A stretch of 64,000 nucleotides of DNA from contig NZ_JAAUWT010000014.1 in assembly GCF_014694455.1 (NCBI RefSeq), positions 100,117 to 164,116 of the forward strand. The letters run 5' to 3'. This DNA comes from Vibrio sp. S9_S30. GTDB taxonomy: Bacteria; Pseudomonadota; Gammaproteobacteria; Enterobacterales; Vibrionaceae. A program made the position numbers and the translations under genes. The number at the start of each line of letters is the position of its first letter. The first letter of the stretch is position 1. A model generated the notes under the pieces. It saw only the letters and a program-made list of their open reading frames with translations. It did no database searches and was not told the DNA's origin. This document shows positions 7,982 to 14,490 of this stretch, in pieces.

Positions 7982-9612
7982 CGCCAGCCGAATTACGCCG
8001 CCTATATCGCATTGTCAAAGTTCAGCTTGAATATGGGCTGGACGAATTATTACCTGAACATCATCTGACTCGCGCCCCACTTCTTGCTCGTAAAGGGCTG
8101 TTTTGGCTTAAAAACAAACATCAAGACAAAGATCTCGGTCATCGTATTCGTTTGGCGCTGCAAGAGTTGGGACCTGTTTGGATCAAGTTCGGTCAAATGA
8201 TGTCGACTCGCCGCGATCTGTTTCCCCCTCACATCGCCGACCAATTGGCATTGCTGCAAGATCAAGTTGCTCCTTTTGATGGTCAGCTCGCGAAAGATCA
8301 GATGGAAAAAGCACTTGGCGGCAGCTTAGATAACTGGTTTACGGATTTTGATATCAAACCGCTTGCCTCGGCTTCAATTGCCCAAGTGCATACCGCGAAA
8401 CTGAAAGACAGCGGACGCGAAGTGGTGCTTAAAATCATCCGCCCAGACATCAAGCCCATAATCGACGCCGATTTGAAACTGATGTATCGGATGGCGAAAA
8501 TCGTCGCCAAAGCGTTGCCAGAAACCAGACGCCTAAAGCCCGTTGAAGTGGTGCGAGAATACGAAAAAACATTGTTGGATGAACTCGATCTAAGACGAGA
8601 AGCCGCCAACGCAATTCAACTAAGGCGCAATTTTGAAGGCAGCAAAGAGCTGTATGTACCTGAAGTGATTTCGGATTTAAGCAGTGAAACCTTGATGATA
8701 TCTGAACGAATTTATGGGATTCAGGTATCGGACATAGAGGGGCTTCACGCCAACGGTACAAACATGAGCTTGTTGTCTGAGCGTGCTGTGAGCGTTTTCT
8801 TTACTCAGGTGTTTCGAGACAGCTTTTTCCACGCAGACATGCACCCAGGGAATGTGTTTGTGAAGCTGGAACACCCAGACGATCCAACGTGGATAGGTTT
8901 GGATTGTGGTATTGTCGGTACATTGAACAAAGAAGATCAGCGCTACTTGGCTGAAAACTTGTTGGCGTTTTTTAACCGCGATTATCGCAAAGTTGCTGAG
9001 TTGCACGTGGATTCAGGTTGGGTACCCGCCGACACCAATGTGCAGGAATTCGAATTTGCGATCCGTATGGTGTGTGAGCCGATATTTGCCAAGCCACTGG
9101 GGGATATCTCGTTTGGGCATGTCCTCCTAAACCTTTTCAATACTGCCCGACGCTTTAATATGGAAGTGCAGCCACAGCTGGTCCTTTTACAGAAAACGCT
9201 GCTTTATGTCGAAGGGTTGGGGCGTCAGCTCTACCCTCAGCTCGATCTGTGGAAAACCGCGAAGCCCTTTCTAGAAACTTGGATGGCAAATCAAGTCGGT
9301 CCACAGGCTGTGATCAATGCCGTGAAAGATAAAGCGCCCTTTTGGGCAGAAAAGCTGCCAGAATTACCAGAGCTGTTGTACGATAGCCTTAAACAAGGTA
9401 AGGCTTTAGATCAGCGGATGGATAGGCTATATCAAGGGTACTGTCAATCCAAGCGCCAGCAAGGAACCGGAAGGTTTTTATTTGGAATGGGGGCAACCTT
9501 AATTGTGTGCGGTGCTATCTTATTAGATAGCCAATATGAACCCTTTGCTTTAAGCAGTGGCCTCGTAGGTGTCACATTTTGGTTGTTTAGTTGGCGTGCT
9601 TATCGCAAATAG
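7978..9612 (+). CDS. ubiB: Ubiquinone biosynthesis kinase-like protein UbiB
   Basis: A 544-residue ABC1/ADCK-family atypical kinase. The KxGQ motif appears in WIKFGQMMSTR (about 66-76), the Ala-rich nucleotide loop in ASASIAQVH (about 127-135), and the catalytic-type loops in HADMHPGN (about 285-292) and GLDCGI (about 307). Two membrane segments end the protein (about 500-540). UbiB is a membrane ATPase thought to make ubiquinone intermediates accessible to the Ubi enzymes. It overlaps ubiJ by four bases. Confidence 0.95.
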   Translation: MTPAELRRLYRIVKVQLEYGLDELLPEHHLTRAPLLARKGLFWLKNKHQDKDLGHRIRLALQELGPVWIKFGQMMSTRRDLFPPHIADQLALLQDQVAPFDGQLAKDQMEKALGGSLDNWFTDFDIKPLASASIAQVHTAKLKDSGREVVLKIIRPDIKPIIDADLKLMYRMAKIVAKALPETRRLKPVEVVREYEKTLLDELDLRREAANAIQLRRNFEGSKELYVPEVISDLSSETLMISERIYGIQVSDIEGLHANGTNMSLLSERAVSVFFTQVFRDSFFHADMHPGNVFVKLEHPDDPTWIGLDCGIVGTLNKEDQRYLAENLLAFFNRDYRKVAELHVDSGWVPADTNVQEFEFAIRMVCEPIFAKPLGDISFGHVLLNLFNTARRFNMEVQPQLVLLQKTLLYVEGLGRQLYPQLDLWKTAKPFLETWMANQVGPQAVINAVKDKAPFWAEKLPELPELLYDSLKQGKALDQRMDRLYQGYCQSKRQQGTGRFLFGMGATLIVCGAILLDSQYEPFALSSGLVGVTFWLFSWRAYRK

Positions 9613-9669
9613 GCTGTAAACTTTCGTTAAAAGACAATATTTTTAAAAAACTAACCCGAGGTGAGAGAA

Positions 9670-9912
9670 ATGGGTATTAGTGTAACCCAACTTATTATCA
9701 TAGCCGTTATTGTGCTATTGCTGTTTGGAACTAAGAAGCTGCGTAACATTGGTGGCGACTTAGGCGGAGCTATAAAAGGTTTCAAAAAAGCGATGAACGA
9801 TGAAGATAAAATCGCATCTGAGAAGAAAGACGCTGACTTTGAACCACAAAATATCGAGCAGAAGAAAACCGACGCCACTTCTGATACCGCTAAAAACAAA
9901 GAGCAGGCGTAA
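9670..9912 (+). CDS. tatA: Sec-independent protein translocase subunit TatA
   Basis: An 80-residue protein with one membrane helix (about 3-21) followed by FGTKKLRNIGGDLG, the hinge and amphipathic helix of TatA, then a charged tail. Many copies form the pore for folded proteins carrying twin-arginine signals. The ATG at 9670 follows GAGGTGAG; an in-frame GTG nine bases earlier is part of that ribosome site and is less likely. It starts tatABC. Confidence 0.95.
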   Translation: MGISVTQLIIIAVIVLLLFGTKKLRNIGGDLGGAIKGFKKAMNDEDKIASEKKDADFEPQNIEQKKTDATSDTAKNKEQA

Positions 9913-9915
9913 TAC

Positions 9916-10254
9916 GTGTTTGATATCGGTTTTTGGGAACTGGTATTAATATCGGTCGTCGGGCTGGTGGTTTTAGGTCCGGAACGGTTACCAGTTGCCA
10001 TTCGTAGTGTTTCTCGATTCATCGGTGCAGCGAAGAGCATGGCAAATAACGTGAAAGAAGAACTGTCGCACGAGCTGAAAGTGCAAGAGCTGCAAGATAA
10101 CCTGCGCAAAGCGGAACAAATGGGGATGGAAGATCTCTCTCCCGATTTGAAAGCCTCTGTTGATGAACTCAAACAGGCGGCGCAGGATGTACAGCGGCCT
10201 TATGCGAATAAGGAAGATGCTCCAGCACCTTCAGATAAGAAAACCGATGAGTAA
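9916..10254 (+). CDS. tatB: Sec-independent protein translocase subunit TatB
   Basis: A 112-residue protein starting at GTG three bases after the tatA stop. MFDIGFWELVLISVVGLVVL is the TatB membrane helix, followed by GPERLP, the diagnostic hinge, and an amphipathic coiled-coil region. TatB with TatC binds twin-arginine signal peptides. The tail is shorter than in E. coli (171 residues) and rich in Lys, Asp and Pro. Confidence 0.95.
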   Translation: MFDIGFWELVLISVVGLVVLGPERLPVAIRSVSRFIGAAKSMANNVKEELSHELKVQELQDNLRKAEQMGMEDLSPDLKASVDELKQAAQDVQRPYANKEDAPAPSDKKTDE

Positions 10255-10308
10255 CCTAAAGGGCTGCATCAGGTAGCTCTTTTTTGATCCCCGTTGTTGA
10301 GGTTCGAT

Positions 10309-11061
10309 ATGTCTTCTGTTGAGCAAACGCAGCCATTGATCAGTCACCTAATTGAATTGCGTAACCGACTATTGAAAGCAATCGTGTCGGTTATGTTGGT
10401 TTTTCTGGGGTTGATCTGGTTTGCCAACGATATCTATGAGTTTGTTTCCGCCCCTTTAATTGAAAGGATGCCGGAAGGTGCGACCATGATCGCGACCGAT
10501 GTGGCATCGCCATTCTTTACGCCGCTGAAGTTAACCTTGGTGGCCTCGATTTTTGTTGCCGTTCCTTTGATTCTTTATCAGATCTGGGCGTTTGTTGCCC
10601 CAGGTCTTTACAAGCACGAACGCAAGTTGATCATGCCACTGCTGTTTTCGAGCTCGATATTATTCTATTGTGGTGTCGCGTTCGCATACTTTGTGGTTTT
10701 TCCGCTTATATTTGGTTTCTTCACTGCGATTTCCCTTGGTGGTGTTGAGTTTGCGACGGACATTTCCAGTTATTTGGATTTTGTTTTGGCGCTGTTTATG
10801 GCGTTTGGTATTGCTTTTGAAGTGCCGGTAGCGATTATCTTACTGTGCTGGACTGGTGCCACGGATGTTAAAACGCTCGGTGAAAAACGCCCTTACATTG
10901 TGGTTGCCGCGTTTGTCGTCGGCATGATGTTGACGCCGCCAGATATGATTTCCCAAACGCTATTGGCGATTCCAATGTGTTTGTTGTTTGAGGTAGGGCT
11001 ATTCTTCGCCCGCTTCTATGGACGGCGAGAGCCGCAAGAAATCGGGCAACCTGAAGAATAA
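10309..11061 (+). CDS. tatC: Sec-independent protein translocase subunit TatC
   Basis: A 250-residue polytopic protein with six membrane segments. SHLIELRNRLL near the N-terminus and the YQIWAFVAPGLYKHERK cytoplasmic loop (about 93-110) form the signal-peptide-binding site of TatC. The ATG at 10309 has TTGAGG six bases upstream; a TTG 15 bases earlier in frame is less likely. The gene ends three-gene tatABC and is followed at once by a strong terminator. Confidence 0.96.
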   Translation: MSSVEQTQPLISHLIELRNRLLKAIVSVMLVFLGLIWFANDIYEFVSAPLIERMPEGATMIATDVASPFFTPLKLTLVASIFVAVPLILYQIWAFVAPGLYKHERKLIMPLLFSSSILFYCGVAFAYFVVFPLIFGFFTAISLGGVEFATDISSYLDFVLALFMAFGIAFEVPVAIILLCWTGATDVKTLGEKRPYIVVAAFVVGMMLTPPDMISQTLLAIPMCLLFEVGLFFARFYGRREPQEIGQPEE

Positions 11062-11090
11062 AAAAACTGCGCCATCAGAGCGCAGTTTTT
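11062..11090 (+). terminator. Rho-independent terminator of the rmuC-ubi-tat run
   Basis: A perfect 11-bp stem (AAAAACTGCGC / GCGCAGTTTTT) with a seven-base loop, starting one base after the tatC stop codon. The A and T arms let it work in both directions. Confidence 0.9.
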
Positions 11091-11107
11091 ATTTTTAGGT
11101 GTCTATA

Positions 11108-11219
11108 TTTCACAAAGCATTGTGGTTCTCATAAAATCTTGTAGTTTTCATAAAGATTGTGATTTCCATAAAGATGGTGATTTCCACACAGCAGTGCTGT
11201 ATCCACAAAACAGCCTTAG
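11108..11219. repeat. Six imperfect tandem copies of an 18-20 bp unit
   Basis: Units begin at 11108, 11126, 11145, 11163, 11181 and 11200. Copies three and four (TTTTCATAAAGATTGTGA and TTTCCATAAAGATGGTGA) are most alike; the outer copies have drifted and keep CA(T/C)A(A/C)A and a G(T)GG/GTG end. The array fills the space between the tatC terminator and the 3' end of the convergent tatD-family gene and codes for nothing obvious. Confidence 0.75.
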
Positions 11220-11245
11220 TTGGCGATATGGTTTCGTACAGGTCT

Positions 11246-12010
11246 TTACGATAAACGGAACAGTTGTTTCGCATTCTGAGTCGTGAGCTGATCGACCTGT
11301 TCTAATGATAATGCTCTAAGGTCGGCTATGCGCTGGGCAACGAGCTGGGTGTAAGCGGGTTCATTCCGTTTTCCACGATGTGGGACGGGCGCAAGGTAAG
11401 GGCAGTCGGTTTCCATAATCACGTAATCCATGTCTAAATGAGGGATGACGTTGTCCATCCCGCCATTTTTGAATGTAGACACTCCCCCTAAGCCAAGATG
11501 AAAGCCTAGGTCATTGATCGCTTTGGCTTCTTCTAGGCTCCCCCCAAAACAATGAAATACACCAGAAAGACGCCCATCTTGCTCTTTCGCCAGTAGAGGT
11601 AACGTGTGTTCTATGGAATCTCGAGTGTGAATCACAACAGGTAAATCGAACTCTTTTGCCCAGTTGAGCTGGGTTGTGAATGCTTTTTCTTGTTCTGCTT
11701 TAAAGGTTGTATCCCAATAAAGGTCAATGCCGATTTCACCGACAGCAATAAAGTGATGCTTATCAAACCAAGAATAAATTTCAGCCAGAGTACTTTCTAC
11801 ATCGGCGTTCACATAGCAAGGATGCAGCCCCATCATCGAGTGGCAAATATTAGGAAATTGTGCCTGTGTTTTTAACATGGGTGCAATCGAATCGAGATCG
11901 ATATTCGGCATTAGAATTTGGTTTACATTTTGTTCTAAAGCACGGGCAATCACGGCTTCTCGATCTTCATCAAATTCGGTGGCGTAAATGTGAGCGTGGG
12001 TATCTATCAT
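11246..12010 (-). CDS. TatD-family metal-dependent DNase/hydrolase
   Basis: A 254-residue TIM-barrel hydrolase. The metal ligands are visible: IDTHAH (2-7), GEIGID (Glu near 92), VIHTRD (His near 128), FHCFGG (His near 153) and ETDCPYL (Asp near 203). It sits where tatD follows tatABC, but convergent to it. The wording MGLHPCYV, DLYWDTTF and APVPHRGKRNEP resembles the TatD-family proteins of Bacteroidetes rather than E. coli TatD, from which it differs widely; this may be a replaced gene. The start at 12010 (MIDTHAH) is chosen by homology. An upstream extension would be built from a 21-bp repeat. Confidence 0.85.
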   Translation of the reverse strand: MIDTHAHIYATEFDEDREAVIARALEQNVNQILMPNIDLDSIAPMLKTQAQFPNICHSMMGLHPCYVNADVESTLAEIYSWFDKHHFIAVGEIGIDLYWDTTFKAEQEKAFTTQLNWAKEFDLPVVIHTRDSIEHTLPLLAKEQDGRLSGVFHCFGGSLEEAKAINDLGFHLGLGGVSTFKNGGMDNVIPHLDMDYVIMETDCPYLAPVPHRGKRNEPAYTQLVAQRIADLRALSLEQVDQLTTQNAKQLFRLS

Positions 12011-12050
12011 GTTGGTATTTGGGCGTTGATGACAAAATTCTCGTCTCAGT

Positions 12051-12113
12051 ATACCCGAGATTTTAAAACTCATACTCGGGATTTTAAAACTCATACTCGG
12101 GATTTTAAAACTA
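12051..12113. repeat. Three tandem copies of a 21-bp unit
   Basis: Units at 12051-12071, 12072-12092 and 12093-12113; copies two and three differ only at the last base, and copy one has two changes. Each holds ACTCGGGATTTTAAAACT. The array lies between the divergent tatD-family and hemB genes, about 40 bases ahead of the former. If read as protein it gives repeats of MSFKI, so gene callers may extend the hydrolase wrongly. Confidence 0.9.
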
Positions 12114-12206
12114 TGCGTCTAAGGGCATTTTTGTTGATTCTTGCTGGCGTGATAGGGCGAGAGTGATATAGTTTCTGCCAGAATTTTTCCAGACAAGGAG
12201 AAGAGC

Positions 12207-13250
12207 GTGTCTGTTTCCATCCAAGGTCAATTTCCTGGTCGCCGTATGCGACGTATGCGAAAGCATGACTTTAGCCGCCGTTTAATGGCAGAAAACCAAG
12301 TAACAGTGAACGACTTGATTTACCCAATCTTTATCTTGATGGGTAAGAATCGACGTGAACCCGTGGAGTCAATGCCGGGCATTGAGCGTTTATCGATCGA
12401 CTTGATGCTAGAAGAAGCGGAGTATTTGTCTAAATTGGGTGTGCCTGCCATTGCTCTTTTCCCGGTTGTTACTCAAGACGCTAAAAGCCTATGTGCGACA
12501 GAAGCGTATAGCCCTGATGGGTTAGTGCAACGTGCTGTGAAGCTGTTAAAAGAGCACATTCCAAATATTGGCGTCATCACCGACGTAGCATTAGATCCGT
12601 TTACGACGCATGGACAAGACGGCATCATTGATGATGATGGCTATGTGTTGAATGATGAAACGACAGAAGTGCTCATCAAACAAGCGATTTCCCATGCCGA
12701 AGCCGGCGCTGATGTTGTCGCACCTTCCGATATGATGGATGGCCGTATTGGCAAAATTCGTGAAGCGCTAGAAGAAGCGGGTCATATTCATACTCAGATC
12801 ATGGCGTATTCCGCGAAGTACGCTTCACATTATTACGGTCCTTTCCGTGATGCCGTCGGATCGGCATCTAACCTAAAGGGTGGCGATAAGAAAAACTATC
12901 AAATGGATCCTGCTAACAGTGATGAAGCATTGCAAGAAGTCGCGATGGACATCAATGAAGGTGCGGACATGGTGATGGTGAAGCCCGGTATGCCATATCT
13001 TGATGTGGTTCGCCGCGTGAAAAGTGAATTGCAGGTGCCGACTTTTGCTTATCAAGTCTCGGGTGAATACGCAATGCATAAGGCGGCGATTCAGAATGGC
13101 TGGTTGAAAGAAAAAGAAACGGTCTTGGAATCCCTTCTCTGCTTTAAACGCGCAGGTGCCGATGGGATTTTGACTTACTTTGCCAAAGACGTCGCCGAGT
13201 GGCTTGCGGAAGAGGGTGCGCAAGCAAAAGAGAATACGCAATCGGTATAA
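12207..13250 (+). CDS. hemB: Delta-aminolevulinic acid dehydratase (porphobilinogen synthase)
   Basis: A 347-residue HemB, which joins two 5-aminolevulinate molecules into porphobilinogen in haem and cobalamin-type tetrapyrrole synthesis. The two active-site lysines lie in AYSAKYASHYYGP and MVMVKPGMPYLD. At the place where zinc-type enzymes have three cysteines, this protein reads DVALDPFTTHGQDG (126-139), so A128, D130 and D138 replace them: the zinc-independent, magnesium-activated type known from Pseudomonas. Translation starts at GTG 12207 with AAGGAG six bases upstream. Confidence 0.96.
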   Translation: MSVSIQGQFPGRRMRRMRKHDFSRRLMAENQVTVNDLIYPIFILMGKNRREPVESMPGIERLSIDLMLEEAEYLSKLGVPAIALFPVVTQDAKSLCATEAYSPDGLVQRAVKLLKEHIPNIGVITDVALDPFTTHGQDGIIDDDGYVLNDETTEVLIKQAISHAEAGADVVAPSDMMDGRIGKIREALEEAGHIHTQIMAYSAKYASHYYGPFRDAVGSASNLKGGDKKNYQMDPANSDEALQEVAMDINEGADMVMVKPGMPYLDVVRRVKSELQVPTFAYQVSGEYAMHKAAIQNGWLKEKETVLESLLCFKRAGADGILTYFAKDVAEWLAEEGAQAKENTQSV

Positions 13251-13278
13251 GTGTTGACCGATGGTTTAATGTCATTCA

Positions 13279-13304
13279 AAAGCTGAGCCTGATGGTTCAG
13301 CTTT
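13279..13304 (+). terminator. Rho-independent terminator of hemB
   Basis: An 11-bp stem (AAAGCTGAGCC / GGTTCAGCTTT, one G-T pair) with a TGAT loop and a further TTTTCTTT tail, 28 bases after the hemB stop. Confidence 0.85.
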
Positions 13305-13351
13305 TTTTCTTTAGGAGTCAGTATAAAAATTCGAACGGAATGCCGAGATAA

Positions 13352-13675
13352 ATGCATTTAAGTGGTGAGGGTATTGAGGTGGTGAAGGCGATTCCTGAAA
13401 TTGTAATAAAGGAAACCGTCGTCAACCTAGTCAAGCGGCTGCAAGACAAGACCCTCTCATCTTTGTTGCAGAGGAAGGAAAAGAGGCATAGCTCAAATGT
13501 TAAAGAAGAAGCAGGAAGAATGGGCGATAAAAAAGCGGAGACAAGCAAAGTCCCGCAACGAATTTTGTCTATGTTGAGGTTGTTAATTTCCAACAGGTAT
13601 TCTATTGATATGCTTAGAAATACCTCAAAATCTCTTGAATGTCGGATTCACGTTACCAAGGAATGCATAAAATAA
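13352..13675 (+). CDS. Doubtful small basic ORF upstream of ryhB
   Basis: A 107-residue open frame with many Lys and Arg residues, no signal peptide, no membrane segment and no domain I recognise. It has no clear ribosome binding site (CCGAGATAA before the ATG) and uses AGG, AGA, ATA and CTA codons more than its neighbours, so it may be chance, a decayed gene or a recently acquired one. It lies between the hemB terminator and the ryhB promoter, and a hairpin begins at its stop codon. Confidence 0.25.
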   Translation: MHLSGEGIEVVKAIPEIVIKETVVNLVKRLQDKTLSSLLQRKEKRHSSNVKEEAGRMGDKKAETSKVPQRILSMLRLLISNRYSIDMLRNTSKSLECRIHVTKECIK

Positions 13676-13697
13676 ATGAGAAAAATTCTCGTTTATT
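13671..13697. repeat. Inverted repeat just upstream of the ryhB promoter
   Basis: AATAAATGAGAA and TTCTCGTTTATT form a 12-bp stem (one T-G pair) around AAA. No T-run follows directly, so terminator activity is doubtful; the AAATGAGAA arm resembles half of a Fur box and lies 3 bases before the ryhB -35, so a second weak Fur contact is possible. Confidence 0.45.
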
Positions 13698-13699
13698 GC

Positions 13700-13727
13700 T
13701 TGACCTGTAAATGAGAATCATTATTAT
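13700..13727 (+). promoter_or_regulatory. ryhB promoter with overlapping Fur box
   Basis: TTGACC (13700-13705) and TATTAT (13722-13727) with a 16-bp spacer form a good sigma-70 promoter. Between and over them, AATGAGAATCATTATT (13710-13725) matches 14 of the last 16 bases of the 19-bp Fur consensus. Iron-loaded Fur would block RNA polymerase here, so transcription should rise in low iron. Confidence 0.88.
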
Positions 13728-13733
13728 TGAGTT

Positions 13734-13918
13734 TGTCTTAGGGAATAAGGAACAGTTCCAAAGGAATTGATTTCAGTTTCAAGCGAACTTGCACTGATTC
13801 TTGAATGACACGACATTGCTCACATTGCTTCCAGTGTAATTTAGCTTTAAGGCAAAGTGATATATTTATCATTTTGACCAGTTCTGCTAGGCGACATCAT
13901 TCGATGTCGCTTTCTTTT
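13734..13918 (+). ncRNA. ryhB: RyhB iron-responsive small RNA
   Basis: The segment 13808-13835 carries ACGACATTGCTCACATTGCT followed by TCCAGT, the pairing core of E. coli RyhB, unchanged. RyhB base-pairs with Hfq's help to mRNAs of iron-using proteins and lowers them when iron is scarce. The start is taken seven bases after the -10. The end is the intrinsic terminator GCGACATC-ATTC-GATGTCGC (13891-13910) followed by TTTCTTTT. The predicted length of about 185 nt is twice that of the E. coli RNA and in line with the longer RyhB of vibrios. The 5' and 3' parts outside the core are not conserved with E. coli. Confidence 0.93.
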
Positions 13919-14287
13919 ATCTAAAATTTACTCCTTTCTCTCCATCGCTGTTTCATTTTCATGGCTTCGCAGCGCAGTAGCTGTACCGCACTTAGATGAT
14001 AGGAGTGGAGGTAAATTCACCTCAATTGGTTCATAGAACGTTCGCTATTGATTATTCAATACTCAGCATGGTGTTTTTTGACGCCATAATCGAATGCCCT
14101 TCCTTTTCTGCTGATTAAAATATCAAATATTTCTATTGATTTTTTAGAAATTTTTCTCCGGTTCAAATTATTTTCCACAAGGCATGATCATGGGAAGATC
14201 AAAGATCTTAGGAATTAACTTTGTTTAAGTTGTTGTATTAATTGATTTTAAAATGAAAATTAGCCTATTTTACTTACTGTTAATCTT
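13919..14287. other. Intergenic stretch between ryhB and the DnaA-box region
   Basis: No gene is evident. It holds a near-palindrome GAGGTAAATTCACCTC (14008-14023), a DnaA-box-like TTTTCCACA (14171-14179), three GATC sites within 14185-14207, and a strongly AT-rich run from about 14210 to 14280. The purpose of the first 150 bases is unknown. Confidence 0.5.
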
Positions 14288-14322
14288 CTGTGGGTAACTT
14301 TTACCAACAGAGTTATCCACAG
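14288..14322. promoter_or_regulatory. Pair of inverted DnaA boxes upstream of polA
   Basis: TGTGGGTAA (14289-14297, one mismatch) and TTATCCACA (14313-14321, perfect consensus) face each other inside an 11-bp inverted repeat CTGTGGGTAAC / GTTATCCACAG. DnaA is known to influence polA expression in E. coli, so this is probably a DnaA control site for polA. As RNA the same bases would fold into a hairpin. Confidence 0.65.
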
Positions 14323-14333
14323 TCATCTCTGTC

Positions 14334-14359
14334 GTTTGTTGCGCAACAAACCTTTTTTT
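14334..14359 (+). terminator. Intrinsic terminator 130 bases upstream of polA
   Basis: GTTTGTT-GCGC-AACAAAC is a perfect hairpin followed by CTTTTTTT. It is not downstream of any recognised gene: ryhB has its own terminator 420 bases earlier. It should end an unrecognised plus-strand transcript or attenuate a long polA leader. Confidence 0.8.
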
Positions 14360-14490
14360 CAGGCTCGTTTTTACTGAGGGGTGATAAATGGCACTCCCGC
14401 TTCAATTTGAGTTTGCGGACGTGGTATCACAAGGCGAGTCATGGCATTCTAAGCCCATTATTTCTCGCACTGTATTTGGACAGACAGATT

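Noticed and set aside
11108..11219. CRISPR array
   Set aside because: Units of 18-20 bp follow each other without unique spacers, and no cas genes are near.
12011..12094. N-terminal extension of the TatD-family hydrolase (MSFKI repeats)
   Set aside because: The extension is the translation of the 21-bp tandem repeat and upstream bases; family homology begins at MIDTHAH.
13318..13593. Minus-strand ORF of 91 codons opposite the small ORF after hemB
   Set aside because: It starts without a ribosome site, covers the hemB downstream region in antisense and has no coding features; it is treated as a shadow.
14160..14330. Replication origin (oriC) because of DnaA boxes, GATC sites and AT-rich DNA
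   Set aside because: Vibrio oriC lies between mioC-like and mnmG (gidA) genes, not between ryhB and polA, and only three DnaA-like sites and three GATC sites are present. Regulation of polA by DnaA explains it better.
14290..14490. N-terminal 67-residue extension of DNA polymerase I
   Set aside because: The frame is open, but it runs through DnaA boxes and an intrinsic terminator, lacks homology to PolA and is not preceded by a ribosome site.
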